This document shows positions 12,507 through 25,199 of a DNA stretch of 64,000 nucleotides, piece by piece. The stretch is taken from positions 3,472,001-3,536,000 of the forward strand of contig NC_133116.1 in assembly GCF_022965805.1 (NCBI RefSeq). Reading direction: 5' to 3'. Below the pieces are notes generated by a model. The model saw only the letters and a program-made list of their open reading frames with translations, was not told where the DNA came from and ran no database searches. A program made the translations under genes and the position numbers. Every line of letters starts with the position of its first letter. The stretch's first letter is position 1. This DNA comes from Primulina eburnea. Its lineage: Eukaryota; Streptophyta; Magnoliopsida; Lamiales; Gesneriaceae.

Positions 12507-13110
12507 TTATTTGCGTAAAGGACAGATTACTAGGCAATTAGGCATGAGTATTCAATTCAACAAAGACACATCACAAACAACCATTAACGCTAATTACGTC
12601 AATTTCATCGTATTTAAAGTAGTATGTAAAGGTAAGCGAATGAGCTTTGATTTATGTGAGCAAGTACATAAAAGTAAGCGAATTACATGAGTTTTGATTC
12701 CTCTAGATCAAAAAAAGATATGCAGGCAACTGATATAGTTATAAATATGTATTTGGAATATTTTTATTTTAAATTATACATTTTTTTAATTTTATAAATG
12801 TCTATTAACAAATAATAATTTTTTAATTTTTTAAAAAATACTGATTGACCCGTAATGGAATCGGCTGCAGGGCTTACAACCCGGTTAAACTTAAAGGTCG
12901 GAATTTTCCGTCCCGAACCTAACATGACGGGTTCGAACCGAACCTGAATCGGCCGTGACCAGGTCTACCAACATCAAATTCTGTATGTCAATTCAATCCT
13001 TTACCTTCTACACTTCTGTACTTTTTAATTTAATTATTTATTTATTTATTTTATTTTATAACGCCTCCATTAAAATTCTCAACCAGAAGCTCGCCATGGT
13101 GTGCTGAAAA
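12507..13110. other. Spacer between the RSH1 relic and the EMB976-like gene
   Basis: AT-rich, with a short GC-richer stretch at about 12850-12970 of unknown origin. The promoter of the plus-strand PPR gene must lie here; no clear core element could be fixed. Confidence 0.45.
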
Positions 13111-16100
13111 ATGGAAGTCCCAGCTCTAAGGTCTCCTTTCCTTTGTCCATCCCCACATTTCATAATATATACACATAAAAAACTCCCAAATAAACCCCTC
13201 GGCAAATCTTCATCCAAACCCAAATTTCTCTGCTGCCTCAAACCTGACCCGTGGACCCTCAGCGATGGCAATCCCTATTCCAATAACCTCAACAAGCCAA
13301 AACCCAAGTGGAAAAACCCCAAGAACCCACTTCCCGACGACAACGCACGGCGTATTATCAAGGCCAAGGCGCAATATCTCAGCGTACTGAGGAGGAACCA
13401 GGGCTCACGCGTCCAGACACCTAGGTGGATTAAACGCACCCCCGAGCAAATGGTGCAGTATCTGGAGGACGATAGGGATGGACATCTTTACGGCCGCCAT
13501 GTGGTGGCGGCCATTAAGTGCGTTAGGAGTCTCTCGCAGATGTCTGAAGGGGCGTATGATATGAGGGAGGTGATGGGGTCGTTTGTTGCGAAGCTTAGTT
13601 TCAGGGAGATGTGTGTGGTGTTGAAGGAACAGAAGAGCTGGCGTCAAGTCAGAGATTTTTTTGGTTGGATGAAATTGCAGGTTGCTTTCTCTTTGTTTCT
13701 TTTCATATTTTTTTCGTTTCGAAGCACGGGTAGTGTGTCCGACTGAATCAACACCGCATTAGTAAATAATTATTCTAATTTGTATTGGAAGTACATCTGA
13801 TGCAAAAGTCATTGTATGTTATTGACTGGGAAACAGTGTTTTTATTTCATGCATTGAAGAGCTGGGGAGGAGCAAAGTAGGATGCTATTTATTTCTTGTT
13901 GCCCCCATCTTCGTTTATTTTGTTCTCAAGTAAATTTCTTCCCTTTATACTTTATATGGACATAAGACTATTGAATTTTGGTAATTTGTGAGGAACAAAA
14001 GGACTGCTACATGTCAAACACAGACATTTATGTTCATTTGCGACACTTTTTTTAAGAGACACGTGGCTCCGCCGCTGATTTCATGGCAATAGGGCTGCCC
14101 TTGTTTCTAGGATTCCTTGCTGGACAGTTTTTTTACTTAAAAACGATCTTTCTTGAATGATTCTGCTATTAATTTGGTGTAATGTTAGATTATGCCCTGA
14201 CAGTTGAGCTACCGGCCTAGTGTTATAGTCTACACTCTTGTTCTGCGTGCATATGGACAAGTCGGGAAAATTCAGCTTGCTGAACAGACTTTCTTGGAAA
14301 TGCTCGAAGCAGGGTGTGAACCTGATGAGGTTGCTTGTGGGACCATGTTGTGTTCATATGCCAGATGGGGTCGCCACAAGACTATGCTCTCTTTTTATTC
14401 TGCTGTGCAAGAAAGAGGGATAATGCTTTCAACTGCTGTTTTCAATTTCATGCTATCATCTCTGCAGAAGAAATCACGTCACAGTGATGTATTATTTGTC
14501 TGGAGGCAGATGAAGGAGAAAAGGGTGGACCCAAATCAATTTACTTACACAGTGGTCATTAGCTCCCTTGCGAAGCAGAATATATCCAATGAAACTTTTG
14601 AGGCTTTTAAAGAGATGAAGAAATTGGGTTTTGTTCCGGAAGAGTCAACCTATAGCCTTTTGATTACTTTGAGTTCCAAATGTGGTGACAAAGATGAAGT
14701 ATTTCATCTTTATGAAGACATGAGATCCAAAGGAATAATTCCCAGCAATTTCACATGTGCTTCGCTACTGGCAGTGTATTACAGATATGGAGATTATAGG
14801 AAAGCCTGTTCACTTTTCACTGAAATGGAGAAGTATGGCATTATTGCGGATGAAGTCATATTTGGTTTAATGATTCGTATATATGGTAAATTGGGGCTGT
14901 ACGAGGAGGCTCAAAAGACTTTTGAAGAAATAGATAGATCTAGCCAGCTTAGTGATGGAAGGACTTTTGCAACAATGGCACAAGTCCATCTCAGGTTTGG
15001 AAATTTTGAGAAAGCTATAGATGTAATGGAACAGATGAGAACTAAAAACATCTCATACTCAAGATTTTCATATATCGTACTGTTGCAATGCTACATCGTC
15101 AAAGGCGATCTTGCATCTGCAGAAGTTGCATATCAGTCCCTATTGAAGACTGGACCCCCTGATGCCACTTCTTGTGACGATATGCTGAATTTTTATATGA
15201 GACTTGGATTAGCTGAGAAGGCAAAAGACTTGGTTGCTCAGATAAGGAAAGGGAAAATTCAATTCAATGAGGAGCTTTTCAAGACAGTCATGAAGGTTTA
15301 CTGCAAGGGGGGCATGCTAAGAGAAGTGGAACAGTTGACGGCAGAGTTGAAATTAACTAAAACACTTGAAGATTCCACTTTTTTCCAGACATTTGTTATG
15401 GCAACCAATGAACAACTTAGCAAATTGGAAGAAATTGATCATTTTTTTGAGCCTGCTGATCAATCTGGTGCTATGGCCATCGAGCTACTTGTAATGCTTT
15501 GTTTGGAAGCTCAAGATCGCACACGAATGAACGAAATTCTCAAATTGTTGCTTAAAACCAAAATTGGGGGGTTGGCTGGCAACCATGTTATTAGCAAATT
15601 TTCTAGAGAAGGCAAGGATTTCCTTATATTTTTTGATTTGATAATTTTTCATATTCTGGTCTTAACTTTTCAACAAAATCTTCATCTTGGATATCATAAG
15701 GATTGAGTTGAATATCTATTGCAGGTGACTTGTTGAAGGCCGAATATCTTTATGAGCTAATGACAAAACTTGGTTGCGGATTAGAGGTTTCCACGGTAGG
15801 ATCTATGATTAGCCTTTATGGAAAGCAAAAAAAGCTTAGAAAAGCTCAGGAAGTCTATTCAGCAGTGTCAGGTTCTGGTACAACTGAAAAGGAAACCGTA
15901 TATAGTTCATTGATCAATGCCTATATCACCTGTAATAGAGAGGAGGAAGCATACTTCTTTTACAAAGAACAAACTGAGAAAGGACACAATTTGGACCCAA
16001 TTTCAATCAGCATACTCGTGAAAGTGTTGACGAATAACAGTAAGAAATGTTTATTTCAGGTTTATTCTTGATTTTGGATCATTTAAAATGGAAAATTTTA

Positions 16101-18291
16101 GGTTTTACATTATCCTTTTCCACCACCTTTAGCTAATGCAGAAACAATAGCTGAACAAAAGGCCTCATGCCATGGGGAGGTTTCAGGTTCTTCATTAGGT
16201 CGATGACGATGGATCCACCTCGAAAATCTACTCTTTCTAACCTTTGAGTTATGCGAGTTTCTGTATTTATGCTTTTCTATATTCTAACCAATTTTTTTAG
16301 CCAACCTGTGATTCGATTCCGACAAATTCACACCAGGGAAGGAATCAAATACTTTATTAATTGAACACCGTCACTGAATTCACCCCATTATTATGAGCAA
16401 GTCATTTTGCCAACCTCAAAGCCATGATTATTATCTCGTGGTTATTATGAAATTAAGCTTGGATGCCTTATAAGGTGAATTGTAGAAGTTCCTCAAATTT
16501 CTCCTACTGTCTAGTATGGCTCATGTAGTCATGTTTCTCAGTTAAACATCTATGGCTCATGTGTTGGTTAAGTGAAAATTGATTTCTGACTATGACATTT
16601 GATGTATTACATGGACATTTTTCATGATTATTCACAGGTAAGCATACTCATGCTGAGGATGTCATTCATAATAGCTTTCGTGACCATTTGGAGCTTGACA
16701 CAGTGGCCTACAACACTTTTATCAAGGCCATGTTAGAAGCAGGTAAAATTGGTTTTGACATTAATCTTATGGCTATAAAATCAGTTGACTTAACATCTAA
16801 GGAAACATATTGACATATTAGTGGGGCAGGTAAATTACGTTTTGCTGTCAGCATTTATGAGCGGATGCTTTCCTTGAACATTTCTCCATCAATCCAGACA
16901 TATAACACAATGATCAGGCAAGAAATTAAACATTGATTCTAGTAGCTCCATCCAAATTTTCTTTCAATTGCGAATAGATTGTATAGTTATGAATTTTATG
17001 AGCGAATTTTGTTGATGCAGTGTGTATGGACGATTCCGAAACCTGGATAAAGTAGTGGAGATGTTTAACATGGCTCAAAACACAGGCATACCGTTGGATG
17101 AGAAGACGTATACCAATTTGATTTGTCATTATGGCAAAGCTGGTACAACATTGGCTCTCCAATATGATGCATTTCATTTACCTTGAACTGATGTGCAGAT
17201 TTTTTGTCTAATGTCAATCTATGGATGATTGGAGTGTGCTTTATAAGGGGTTTCGGATTACGAGGATGGATTTTGGGTTGGGCTTTGATATGCAAACAAA
17301 TTGGCCAAGTCCAATATATACATATATATATACACACACAATTAATTCTCACCAATCAAATAAGGAGGTAAGCCGAAAAGTGAAATGAGTTAAAGCAACA
17401 CTCTTTCAAACAAACACCCGTGGTTTTTCTAATATGAGCTCTCGGTTATATATATATGCTTCATTGTGCATTTATATATTCCAGTTTGAACCTCTATTTT
17501 GCAGGCAAAGTTGTGGAAGCGTCGGCATTATTCAGTAAAATGCTGGAGGAAGGAATAAAACCTGGGCAGGTGGGTACATGGAGACAGCTTGATATATGTT
17601 GCTATTGGTATTTACAAAATTTATACAAATTACGCTATCTGAAAAAGTAGGCATATGTTAGCGAGTGAGACATTTGTCATGCATGAATGCTGTGCCATAG
17701 GCGATGATAATTTATTTGGGCTTCCAGATGTGCTACAACATTATTATCAATGTAAATGCTGCCAAAGGACTCCATCATGAAGCAGAACAGCTTTTCCAAA
17801 GCATGAAGACTAATGGCAATTCACCTGATTCACGGACCTACCTTGCTCTTATTCGAGCATACACCGAGGGATTGAAATATTCAGAAGCAGAACAAGTTAT
17901 TATGTCCATGCAGAATGAAGGAATTTACCCATCTTGTGCTCATTTCAACCTCTTACTCTGGGCTTTCGCTAAATCAGGGTTAATGGGGGAAGCTGAAAGA
18001 ATATATCAAAATCTTTTTCATGCCGGGTTACATCCCGAACTTGAGTGCAAAAGGATACTGCTTAGAGGTTATGTGGAATTCGGGAATGTGGAAGACGGAA
18101 TCATCTTCTTTGAAAGAGAGTGCTGTTCTGAGAAACCAGACAGGTTTATTTCAAGTGCCGCGGTGCATCTTTACAAGTCTGCAAACATGGAATCACGGGC
18201 TCAAGAGCTTCTGAATTCTATGGACAGTTTCGGCATCCCATTCTTGAAAAATCTGGAAGTGGGTTCAAAGGCAAAATCCCCTGTCGTGTAA
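13111..18291 (+). CDS. EMB976: P-class pentatricopeptide repeat protein, EMB976-like (At5g27270)
   Basis: Eight exons: 13111-13680, 14204-15611, 15725-16039, 16638-16742, 16830-16917, 17021-17142, 17505-17569 and 17728-18291, giving 1078 residues. The N-terminus is Ser/Pro/Lys-rich and transit-like. A conserved block follows (RIIKAKAQYLSVLRRNQGS, TPRWIKRTPEQM), then more than 15 P-type PPR motifs with no E or DYW extension. This architecture and length fit Arabidopsis At5g27270/EMB976, whose loss is embryo-defective; an organelle RNA-binding role is inferred. Two introns need non-canonical GC donors: intron 2 at 15612 (exon end AG, then GCAAGG) and intron 5 at 16918 (AG, then GCAAGA). No nearby GT keeps the frame. 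Retention of intron 2 gives an early stop at about 15706. Exon phases agree throughout. Confidence 0.9.
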
Positions 18292-21200
18292 GCATCAATT
18301 ATTATATACTTCAGAACACTGCAATGGGGCTGCAGCACACACTGCATTTACAGGAGACAAGAATCTGTTCGTTTCTCGATTTATTTTAGAAATATTGGAA
18401 TACCAATAGGAGTTGGTCAACTAGTTCACCATTAATTGTTTATACTAGTAGAAACAATACTATGCCATGTGTTGCATTCAAAAAATTTAATTTGAAAAAT
18501 AATAATTAAGATAATGTATTCAAAACACAAAGATTTACCAGTACCAATGTGTTTCTTGGGGTGTACAGTTAGCAACTAAAAAAATCATCTATGCCATGCT
18601 GTCGTTGTATTAATTGCTAAGATTACCCTTACACTCATGTTTTATGTAATATAAATTTTAGTCGATTTCCAATACTCATATGGAGACTGGAATAGTTCTT
18701 TTGATTATTTATTATTCACTCATATAATGAGCATGTCTGAAGAAATCGGCATTATTTTTTCTTTATCAATGAATGATAATATTAGTAAAAATTGTATATT
18801 GTTTTTTTTTTTTAAATCGTCTTTTCACCTCCTGTAATCAATATATTTTTTGCTTTTCATCCATACTTTAATTGGGGTAAACAAAAAAAAAACATCAACC
18901 AATTTAGGATAATAATTCGATTTTTTGATTTCGACTAAACTTAAAATAGTATTAGTGCTTACAATTCTTTAATATTTTTCAGGAATTTTTTTGGTTACAT
19001 ATTATTTTGGCCCGTTAAATCAATTATTCTAGTTGTTTGAAGTTATTTTTATGCAATAATCTACTTAAAAAAATTGTGCAATTATCGGGTAACTAATGGC
19101 TTTGGTCCAACTAATGGCCTTCATTTGACGAGCCTTAACAGCCCAATCGTTAGGTGTCAACCTGAACTCATCTAACAGGGAGTCCGATCCAGGCGAGGAG
19201 GTCCTACGGGTTGGCATATGGAGCTCGAACCTCAACTCATCTAAGACAAGGAGTGGGCACGCGAGCCGGTGTAGACTATCCGAACCGGTGATCGCCAATT
19301 GGTCGAACAAGTGAGCTATGAGTCGGCCGACCTGTGTAAATGGCACAATGTGACAAATGCTACATGTAGGACGAGCTAGTACATTGATCTCAGGCACGGT
19401 CCTCCACTTTACCCTCTAGGATGTGAACCTCACATATGCGCATAAAGACTCATTGGCTACGGCAGATGATGTATCTTGTCTGCAGCTATATGCATAAGAT
19501 TTGTTGGAGGTAAATGATATTCAACATATTGCATTCTCTGCGCACGTACTTTCCTATATCGTCAATGTCCGATGTATGATTCGACTGTCGGAGAAGATGT
19601 GTCTTTTATTCTAAAGTTTATGTTGTTATTTCAGATTTTTTGAATTTTTTAAAAGATTATAACTTTTGATCTAAAAAATATTTATAAAAAAACTTTAAAT
19701 TTTTATATTACGATATAAATCGTATACCCATCAATATTTAATAATTTTTTTAAATATATACTACGTTTGTTTATATAATATAATATTATTATTGTCGAAT
19801 AAACTCAAGTTATATCTGCAATGGAAAATGGGTGCGTTTTTATTTTTCCTCTTCTTTCTTCCTTTTTCCCCTTCTAAATTAGTACCGAAAGTACAGTAGA
19901 AGAGAAATAGTCGATCCCAGCCCATCCCAAGTCTTACAGTACGAAGATTCAGAGCCTGAACCAGCTCACCGAGAAGAATCGAATAAAATGGAATTACGAA
20001 ACCAAAAAGCGACCGATTCCCATCTTACACGTGCACTTTGATCATATATAACCCCAAGTAGTGATCTGTTAATGATTTCTTTTCCACGAAGGAGAGGAAA
20101 CAATCTTCCTTTTTTGGTCGTCTATCGTTTCTTTAGTGTCAATTACTGGTTGTATGAGGCCAGATAAGTGCTTCTATCGACGCGATTGAGTTAAAGGTAC
20201 GGGTTTGATGATTACTGTCTTCTTTTTACTATTGTCGTATAGAAATTAAAATCCCATTTCGGTTTCTTCCTTGAATTGCCATTAATTTGAAATGCTTGTT
20301 TTTGTCTGATATTTATGTGGGTGGTTTTGATTTACTTATTTTCTTGTGTAATTGATGGCAAAAATGAATAGAAATTATAATGGTTATTGATTTCTCGGTT
20401 ATTGATACTTCCTTGTTAAGGAGTCTTGGTATCTGTAAGAAAGGTCGCTTCTATAATGTCATGTAAACATTATCTTACGAAAATCTTGTTTTCAGGAGGA
20501 AAAAAAACGGAGCCTTTTCAAATGATATGGTTAGGAGTATACTGATCTCGGTTTCACTTTTAGTGGCGTTGCTGACTTTAATCAATCCTCGATCAATTTT
20601 CTGTTTGGCTCGGTTATGGACTTATTGTTGAATGTGAAGTAAATTTTTTGGGGCCAAGACTGGAAATTTTGATCATTAACTTATTTTTAGGTAACAAGAA
20701 AAAAAGCCAGTGTACTCGAGTCATGGCATTCAATAGTATGACTATTCTTATTCCTAATACCCAACTTAAATCGTATGAAACTACATAGGTATCCAAATGT
20801 GAGTGCGATGCTAGGTTATCCGTATGCTTATTGACATACGAGCCCTTGGATGACCGTACTACATCAGACTGTAAGCATAAATTTATTCTTTATTTATTTT
20901 TTTTTTTTGGGTGCATGGGGGTCGGGTGGGCGCTGACTACTTGCAATTCTTTGTTCCTCATAGTAATTAGTAAGAATGCTTTTAAGTTTTTTTTGAAAAA
21001 AGAATGCTATTTCAATGGAGAAATATAACTTGGAAGTTAAATATGGTATTCCTAATAGTTGTGATGATTGAGTTCATTGTTGGTCTCAGTTTAGTAGATC
21101 TGTAGATCATATCACATCCACAGACTCACAGTCACACAATTGGGTGAAATTGTTCAATCTCAAAGAAGATATTTACGATTCTTTATGTGGGATTAAATTC

Positions 21201-21577
21201 TTGTTTTCGAATAATTGTATTTAGCATTTACATAGCATGGGTCATATTGTTTATGGTGGTAGCCCGTGGCTTCTTTTCAAGCAACAATAACTCCTTGAAT
21301 GAACCCCTACTTTTTAATGATGGTCAATGAGCATATGGAATACACTAGGTTATCAAACCATTGTTTGAGTAGCTTTTACTGCTATATCTTCTCTCTCTCT
21401 GTTTTTATGTTTGTTTAAATGTTTGCAATTACTCCGAGTAAAGAATATACAGATGACAATGCATCTTTAATAGGCCTTCTGAGGCTGAATGGCTAGCATG
21501 GATAATGTTGCATAAAAGGATGAAGTTATTTTTTAAATACGTCAAATATTTACTGGGAATTGATTCAACATTCTTCA
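18292..21577. other. Spacer plus probable 5'UTR and leader intron of NAA60
   Basis: AT-rich to about 19060. A GC-richer block of unknown origin lies at about 19100-19420; its minus-strand frame (19065-19397) matches nothing known. A probable non-coding first exon of the NAA60-like gene lies at about 19890-20196, ending before GTACGGGT, followed by a leader intron of more than 1 kb. Confidence 0.45.
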
Positions 21578-23038
21578 ATGGTAAATCTCAAAGTGCCCTG
21601 CCATCCAAGTATATCTTTTAGGCCGATACAACCACCTGATTTATCAGTTCTGGAAAGAATTCATGGAGATCTGTTTCCAATAAGGTTGGAATGCCCCCCT
21701 TACTTTCATGCTCGTAAGTTTCAGATGTAGCTTAAATTTTATGTTAAAATTATGCTATGATTCATTAGGTATGAGTCTGAGTTTTTCCACAATGTTGTTA
21801 ATGGCCGTGATATTGTGTCCTGGGGAGCTGTTGACCAAAGCCAGAACAATCCACAGAATGATGAACTTATTGGATTTGTGACTGCAAGAGTTGTTTTGGC
21901 GAAAGAGAGTGAGGTGAGTCTCGACGGACTTAGTAGTCATCTGCTGTTAAATATGCGACAGAATCAGAATTGTTGTGTATGTGTGGGTAGGTTGGTTGGG
22001 AATTAAAATAAAATAATTTAACGGGAGCAAAATCATATGAATTTGTGAGTATAATAAATACTTACGACATACAAGTTTGTAGAAAAATTTAGGATAGAGA
22101 GCAACTGCACCTACCTGCTCACCTATGGCTTCACCACCGGTTTAAATACAGGTCCTGATTTAGTTGGGTTTTAACCCTGCGAAGGCCTTCTCTTCGCTCT
22201 TGAGCATTACTGGCTATTGGTGTGTGTTCCATTCAAGAATTCACTCTCTCTATAATAATGTTATTGTGCGTTTTTCTGTTCTCTTATCAATCTGACTTTA
22301 TACCTGCCAGATAGAGGATTTACTCAGCTTTGACTCGCCAAACTCTGACCAAACACTGGTATACATCTTAACACTAGGAGTCTTAGAGTCCTATAGAAAC
22401 CTGGGAATAGGCAAGTTTCTTCTTTTCTTTCTTTATGTCCTCTTTTTGGCTATTAACTTCATCCAATGTGTTGAAGAAACAGTTTTTTAACTGAGTATCA
22501 TCTGATCCTGGATTTTCAGCAAGTTCACTCATACACGAGGTTGTGAAGTTCGCTTCTAATATTTCAACTTGTCGTGCTGTTTATCTTCATGTGATCTCAT
22601 ACAATATTCCAGCCATACATCTGTACAAGAAAATGTCCTTTCAGTGCTTACGGAGATTATACAATTTTTATTATATCAATGGGCAGCATTATGATTCATA
22701 TTTATTCGTCTACTATGTGAATGGAGGCCGATCCCCTTGCTCACCTCTGTAAGTGAAACCTTTTTCGTCAAAAGAGCAAATTTGTCATGCGATTGAACTA
22801 AAGGTGTTTTAACGGATGAGTTTGCTTCACTATGCGCAGAGAACTTGTCTCGCTATTTGTTTCTTATATAAAGGGAGGCTTTAAATATATTGCTGCAAAG
22901 CTGTGGAAAAATGAAGAGAGGAAGAAATTCAAATGGCCCAAATTAAAAGAGTCTAATTGCCTTCTTCCCATGGTACAAACCAAGAGAAGTGTTACCTCCG
23001 ACGGCGCACGATCCGTGCCAGCATGTGTAATCTCTTAA
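21578..23038 (+). CDS. NAA60: N-alpha-acetyltransferase 60-like (GNAT family)
   Basis: Five exons: 21578-21684, 21769-21913, 22311-22410, 22520-22748 and 22840-23038, giving 259 residues. NAA60 acetylates protein N-termini; the Arabidopsis enzyme (At5g16800, from memory) sits at the plasma membrane. The N-terminus has SISFRPIQPPDLSVLERIHG and LFPIRYESEFF, typical of NAA60. The acetyl-CoA site is YRNLGIASSLI, a Q/RxxGxA motif, and SYNIPAIHLYKKMSF is the conserved C-terminal GNAT block. The tail after about residue 195 has amphipathic, Lys/Trp-rich helices (YIKGGFKYIAAKLWK) that fit membrane attachment. The third intron starts with GC (22411, TAG then GCAAGT) and is needed to join the acetyl-CoA motif in frame. 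The related MCC1 (At3g02980) is the alternative family member. Confidence 0.92.
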
Positions 23039-24690
23039 TGCCGATTCGCTTGGCTTAGTACATGAAGTCGTGGTTCAGGCTTAAGAATCTTAGCTAGTAT
23101 TTGCCTTAAATTCTTGTCAAACCATCAACTTTATGAACAATCTATCTGTACTACTACTATTTACTAAAGGGTTGTCAATGCCATAAAGTTATTACCAAAA
23201 CTGGTGTTTACTGCCATTTACGCTTTGTTTCTTGCTGTACGCGTTTGGGTTGCACTTGCTCGGGAAACGGGCTTTATTCAAAGCGGGCCGTACCCGAATA
23301 CATTATGTTTTATTGGGCCACCTTAATTATGTAACCTATTCACAGCCTGTAGGTCGACCTGTATTGAAAATGACCTGTGTTTATTTATGTTGTTAGAGTT
23401 TGCTTTGGTTTGTGGGGGATACGTTTGATCTGGATTTTGCTGTCCAAGTGATACACCTTCTTTCGAGGGCATTTAATTTACTGCAGCCATCATTCCCAAT
23501 ATTTTAAATTACTCCCTCTTCCCTGTCAATTATACAAACTTTTTTTTTATTATCTCCAATATATAATTCAATTTTTATATTTAGTAGCATTTTTTTTCTT
23601 TTTTTTTTAAACTTATTATTGGACAGAATATAATTAACTATTTTTAAATGAATTAAATAGAGTAAAAATAGAAACTATTTTCAGTGTAAAAAAAAATCCA
23701 CTTATAGTTCAACCTACCCTCAAGACAATGCCTTAAGAATGAATCCAATTGCAGCTACATATGATCCATGCAATATCACTGGATCAACACTTAGGATCAA
23801 ATAAATCGTTATTAATTAAATCGAAACAATTTGAAAGTTGGAATTTAGTAAATTCAAGTAATAACGTCGAAAATTTTAAAAAATAATTCTTAAATTCAAT
23901 TTTTGATAAATACAACAGACCCGAAGGGGCTTTCTTGATCTATAGTATGGATAGATGGGTTGATGCTAATTTATTTTGCGGTTGGAAATGAAATTGACCC
24001 AAACTTAACTCATAATTAGTATCTACGTACAATCTGTCCTGCTCACAATTATGTTACGTACTGATAATGGCATCTCTGAAAAGCTTTTCTTGCAAATTAT
24101 ATGTCAATATATATATGTATTTCGTACGAGTGGAATATGTACATGGAGGGGATCAAGTCAAGCTATGAGGTTTTCTCAACTCAAAACCACAAATATGTGG
24201 CAAATTAAGACCAAAGGGGATGTTTCCCACCAAACTAAAAAGCAGTCATTTCTTTATTATTTCAACCAACTTTTTACTTCTCTCCAACTATTTATTTCCA
24301 GCGTTGATTTCAAGATTGTGGCATTTTATGAATAATAATAATAATAATAAATTCGAAAAGTTCGATATATGCATGCACATGCATTTGATGCAACTTGTTC
24401 TTAATTACGTTTTTTTTCTTCTTTTACTACAGTTTTCAAACTAGATGGGTTGGTTGGTGGTGAAACTCTTGGGCTTTATTATGCCCACACAATGTCTGCT
24501 TGAATTCTAGAAGAAACACAACACACAGCCTGTCGGTCGTCGTGTTGTGTTTGATCTAGATTTTGCTGTGTTAGCCTATATTTTCATTCATTAAAATTAT
24601 GGCTCTTTATGTCCCTAATGAACAAATTAGAAGTTGGAATTTGAATAATATGTAAATTTCTTTTTAGTTTTTATTTCACTTAGATATCGT

Positions 24691-24866
24691 GAGTAGGTCT
24701 CTTGTGGGATGATATCACGAATATTTATTTGTGAGATATGTCAACCTTAAGATATTCACAATAAAAAAATAATACTCTTGGCATAAAATTTTTTTTTATG
24801 GATGAACCAAATAAGAGATCCGTCTCACAAAATATGATCATTGAGACCGTCTTACACAAGTTTTTG
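24691..24866 (-). repeat. MITE-like element, full-length reverse copy
   Basis: About 176 bp. It runs from GAGTAGGTCTCTTGTG to GAGACCGTCTTACACAAG, so the ends are inverted repeats with a GAGAC-type core. Same family as the copies at 27692, 53222 and 58501. No coding capacity. Confidence 0.8.
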
Positions 24867-25073
24867 TCGGATAGTTGAATTAAAATTTTGAAAAAAAAAA
24901 TTAGTGTCAAATTATAGATTTAATTATAATAAAAACAAGGATAATAATAGATGGTTAGGAAAGCTAACCACCAGCTTCCCAACTATCTACTTACTATTAA
25001 CTCCCCCGCACTCTTTGAATGCCAAGAAAACATCCAACTCGCGCACAACTACCAGTCTGGTCCTTCCCCTTCC

Positions 25074-25086
25074 TATAAATATATAT
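25074..25086 (+). promoter_or_regulatory. Probable TATA box of the SNL6-like gene
   Basis: TATAAATATATAT lies about 115-125 bp before the start codon at 25200, a usual plant distance. No functional proof. Confidence 0.55.
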
Positions 25087-25199
25087 GCGCGTCTACTCAA
25101 CTCTTTCAAATCCAAATTCCCCTTTTCTACCTGTTTTTTCATGATTTAGATTATATTAGATACCCATTTCGGAGTTTTTTCATACGCAGCTGGGGGGTA

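Larger units (their letters stand above)
23039..25199. other. Spacer between NAA60 and the SNL6-like gene
   Basis: Probable NAA60 3'UTR, then AT-rich spacer with a MITE-like copy at 24691-24866. Short open frames at 24051-24444 match nothing known. A TATA element lies at about 25074. Confidence 0.5.

Noticed and set aside
19065..19397. 110-residue minus-strand frame
   Set aside because: Lies in a likely repeat remnant and matches no protein family I know.
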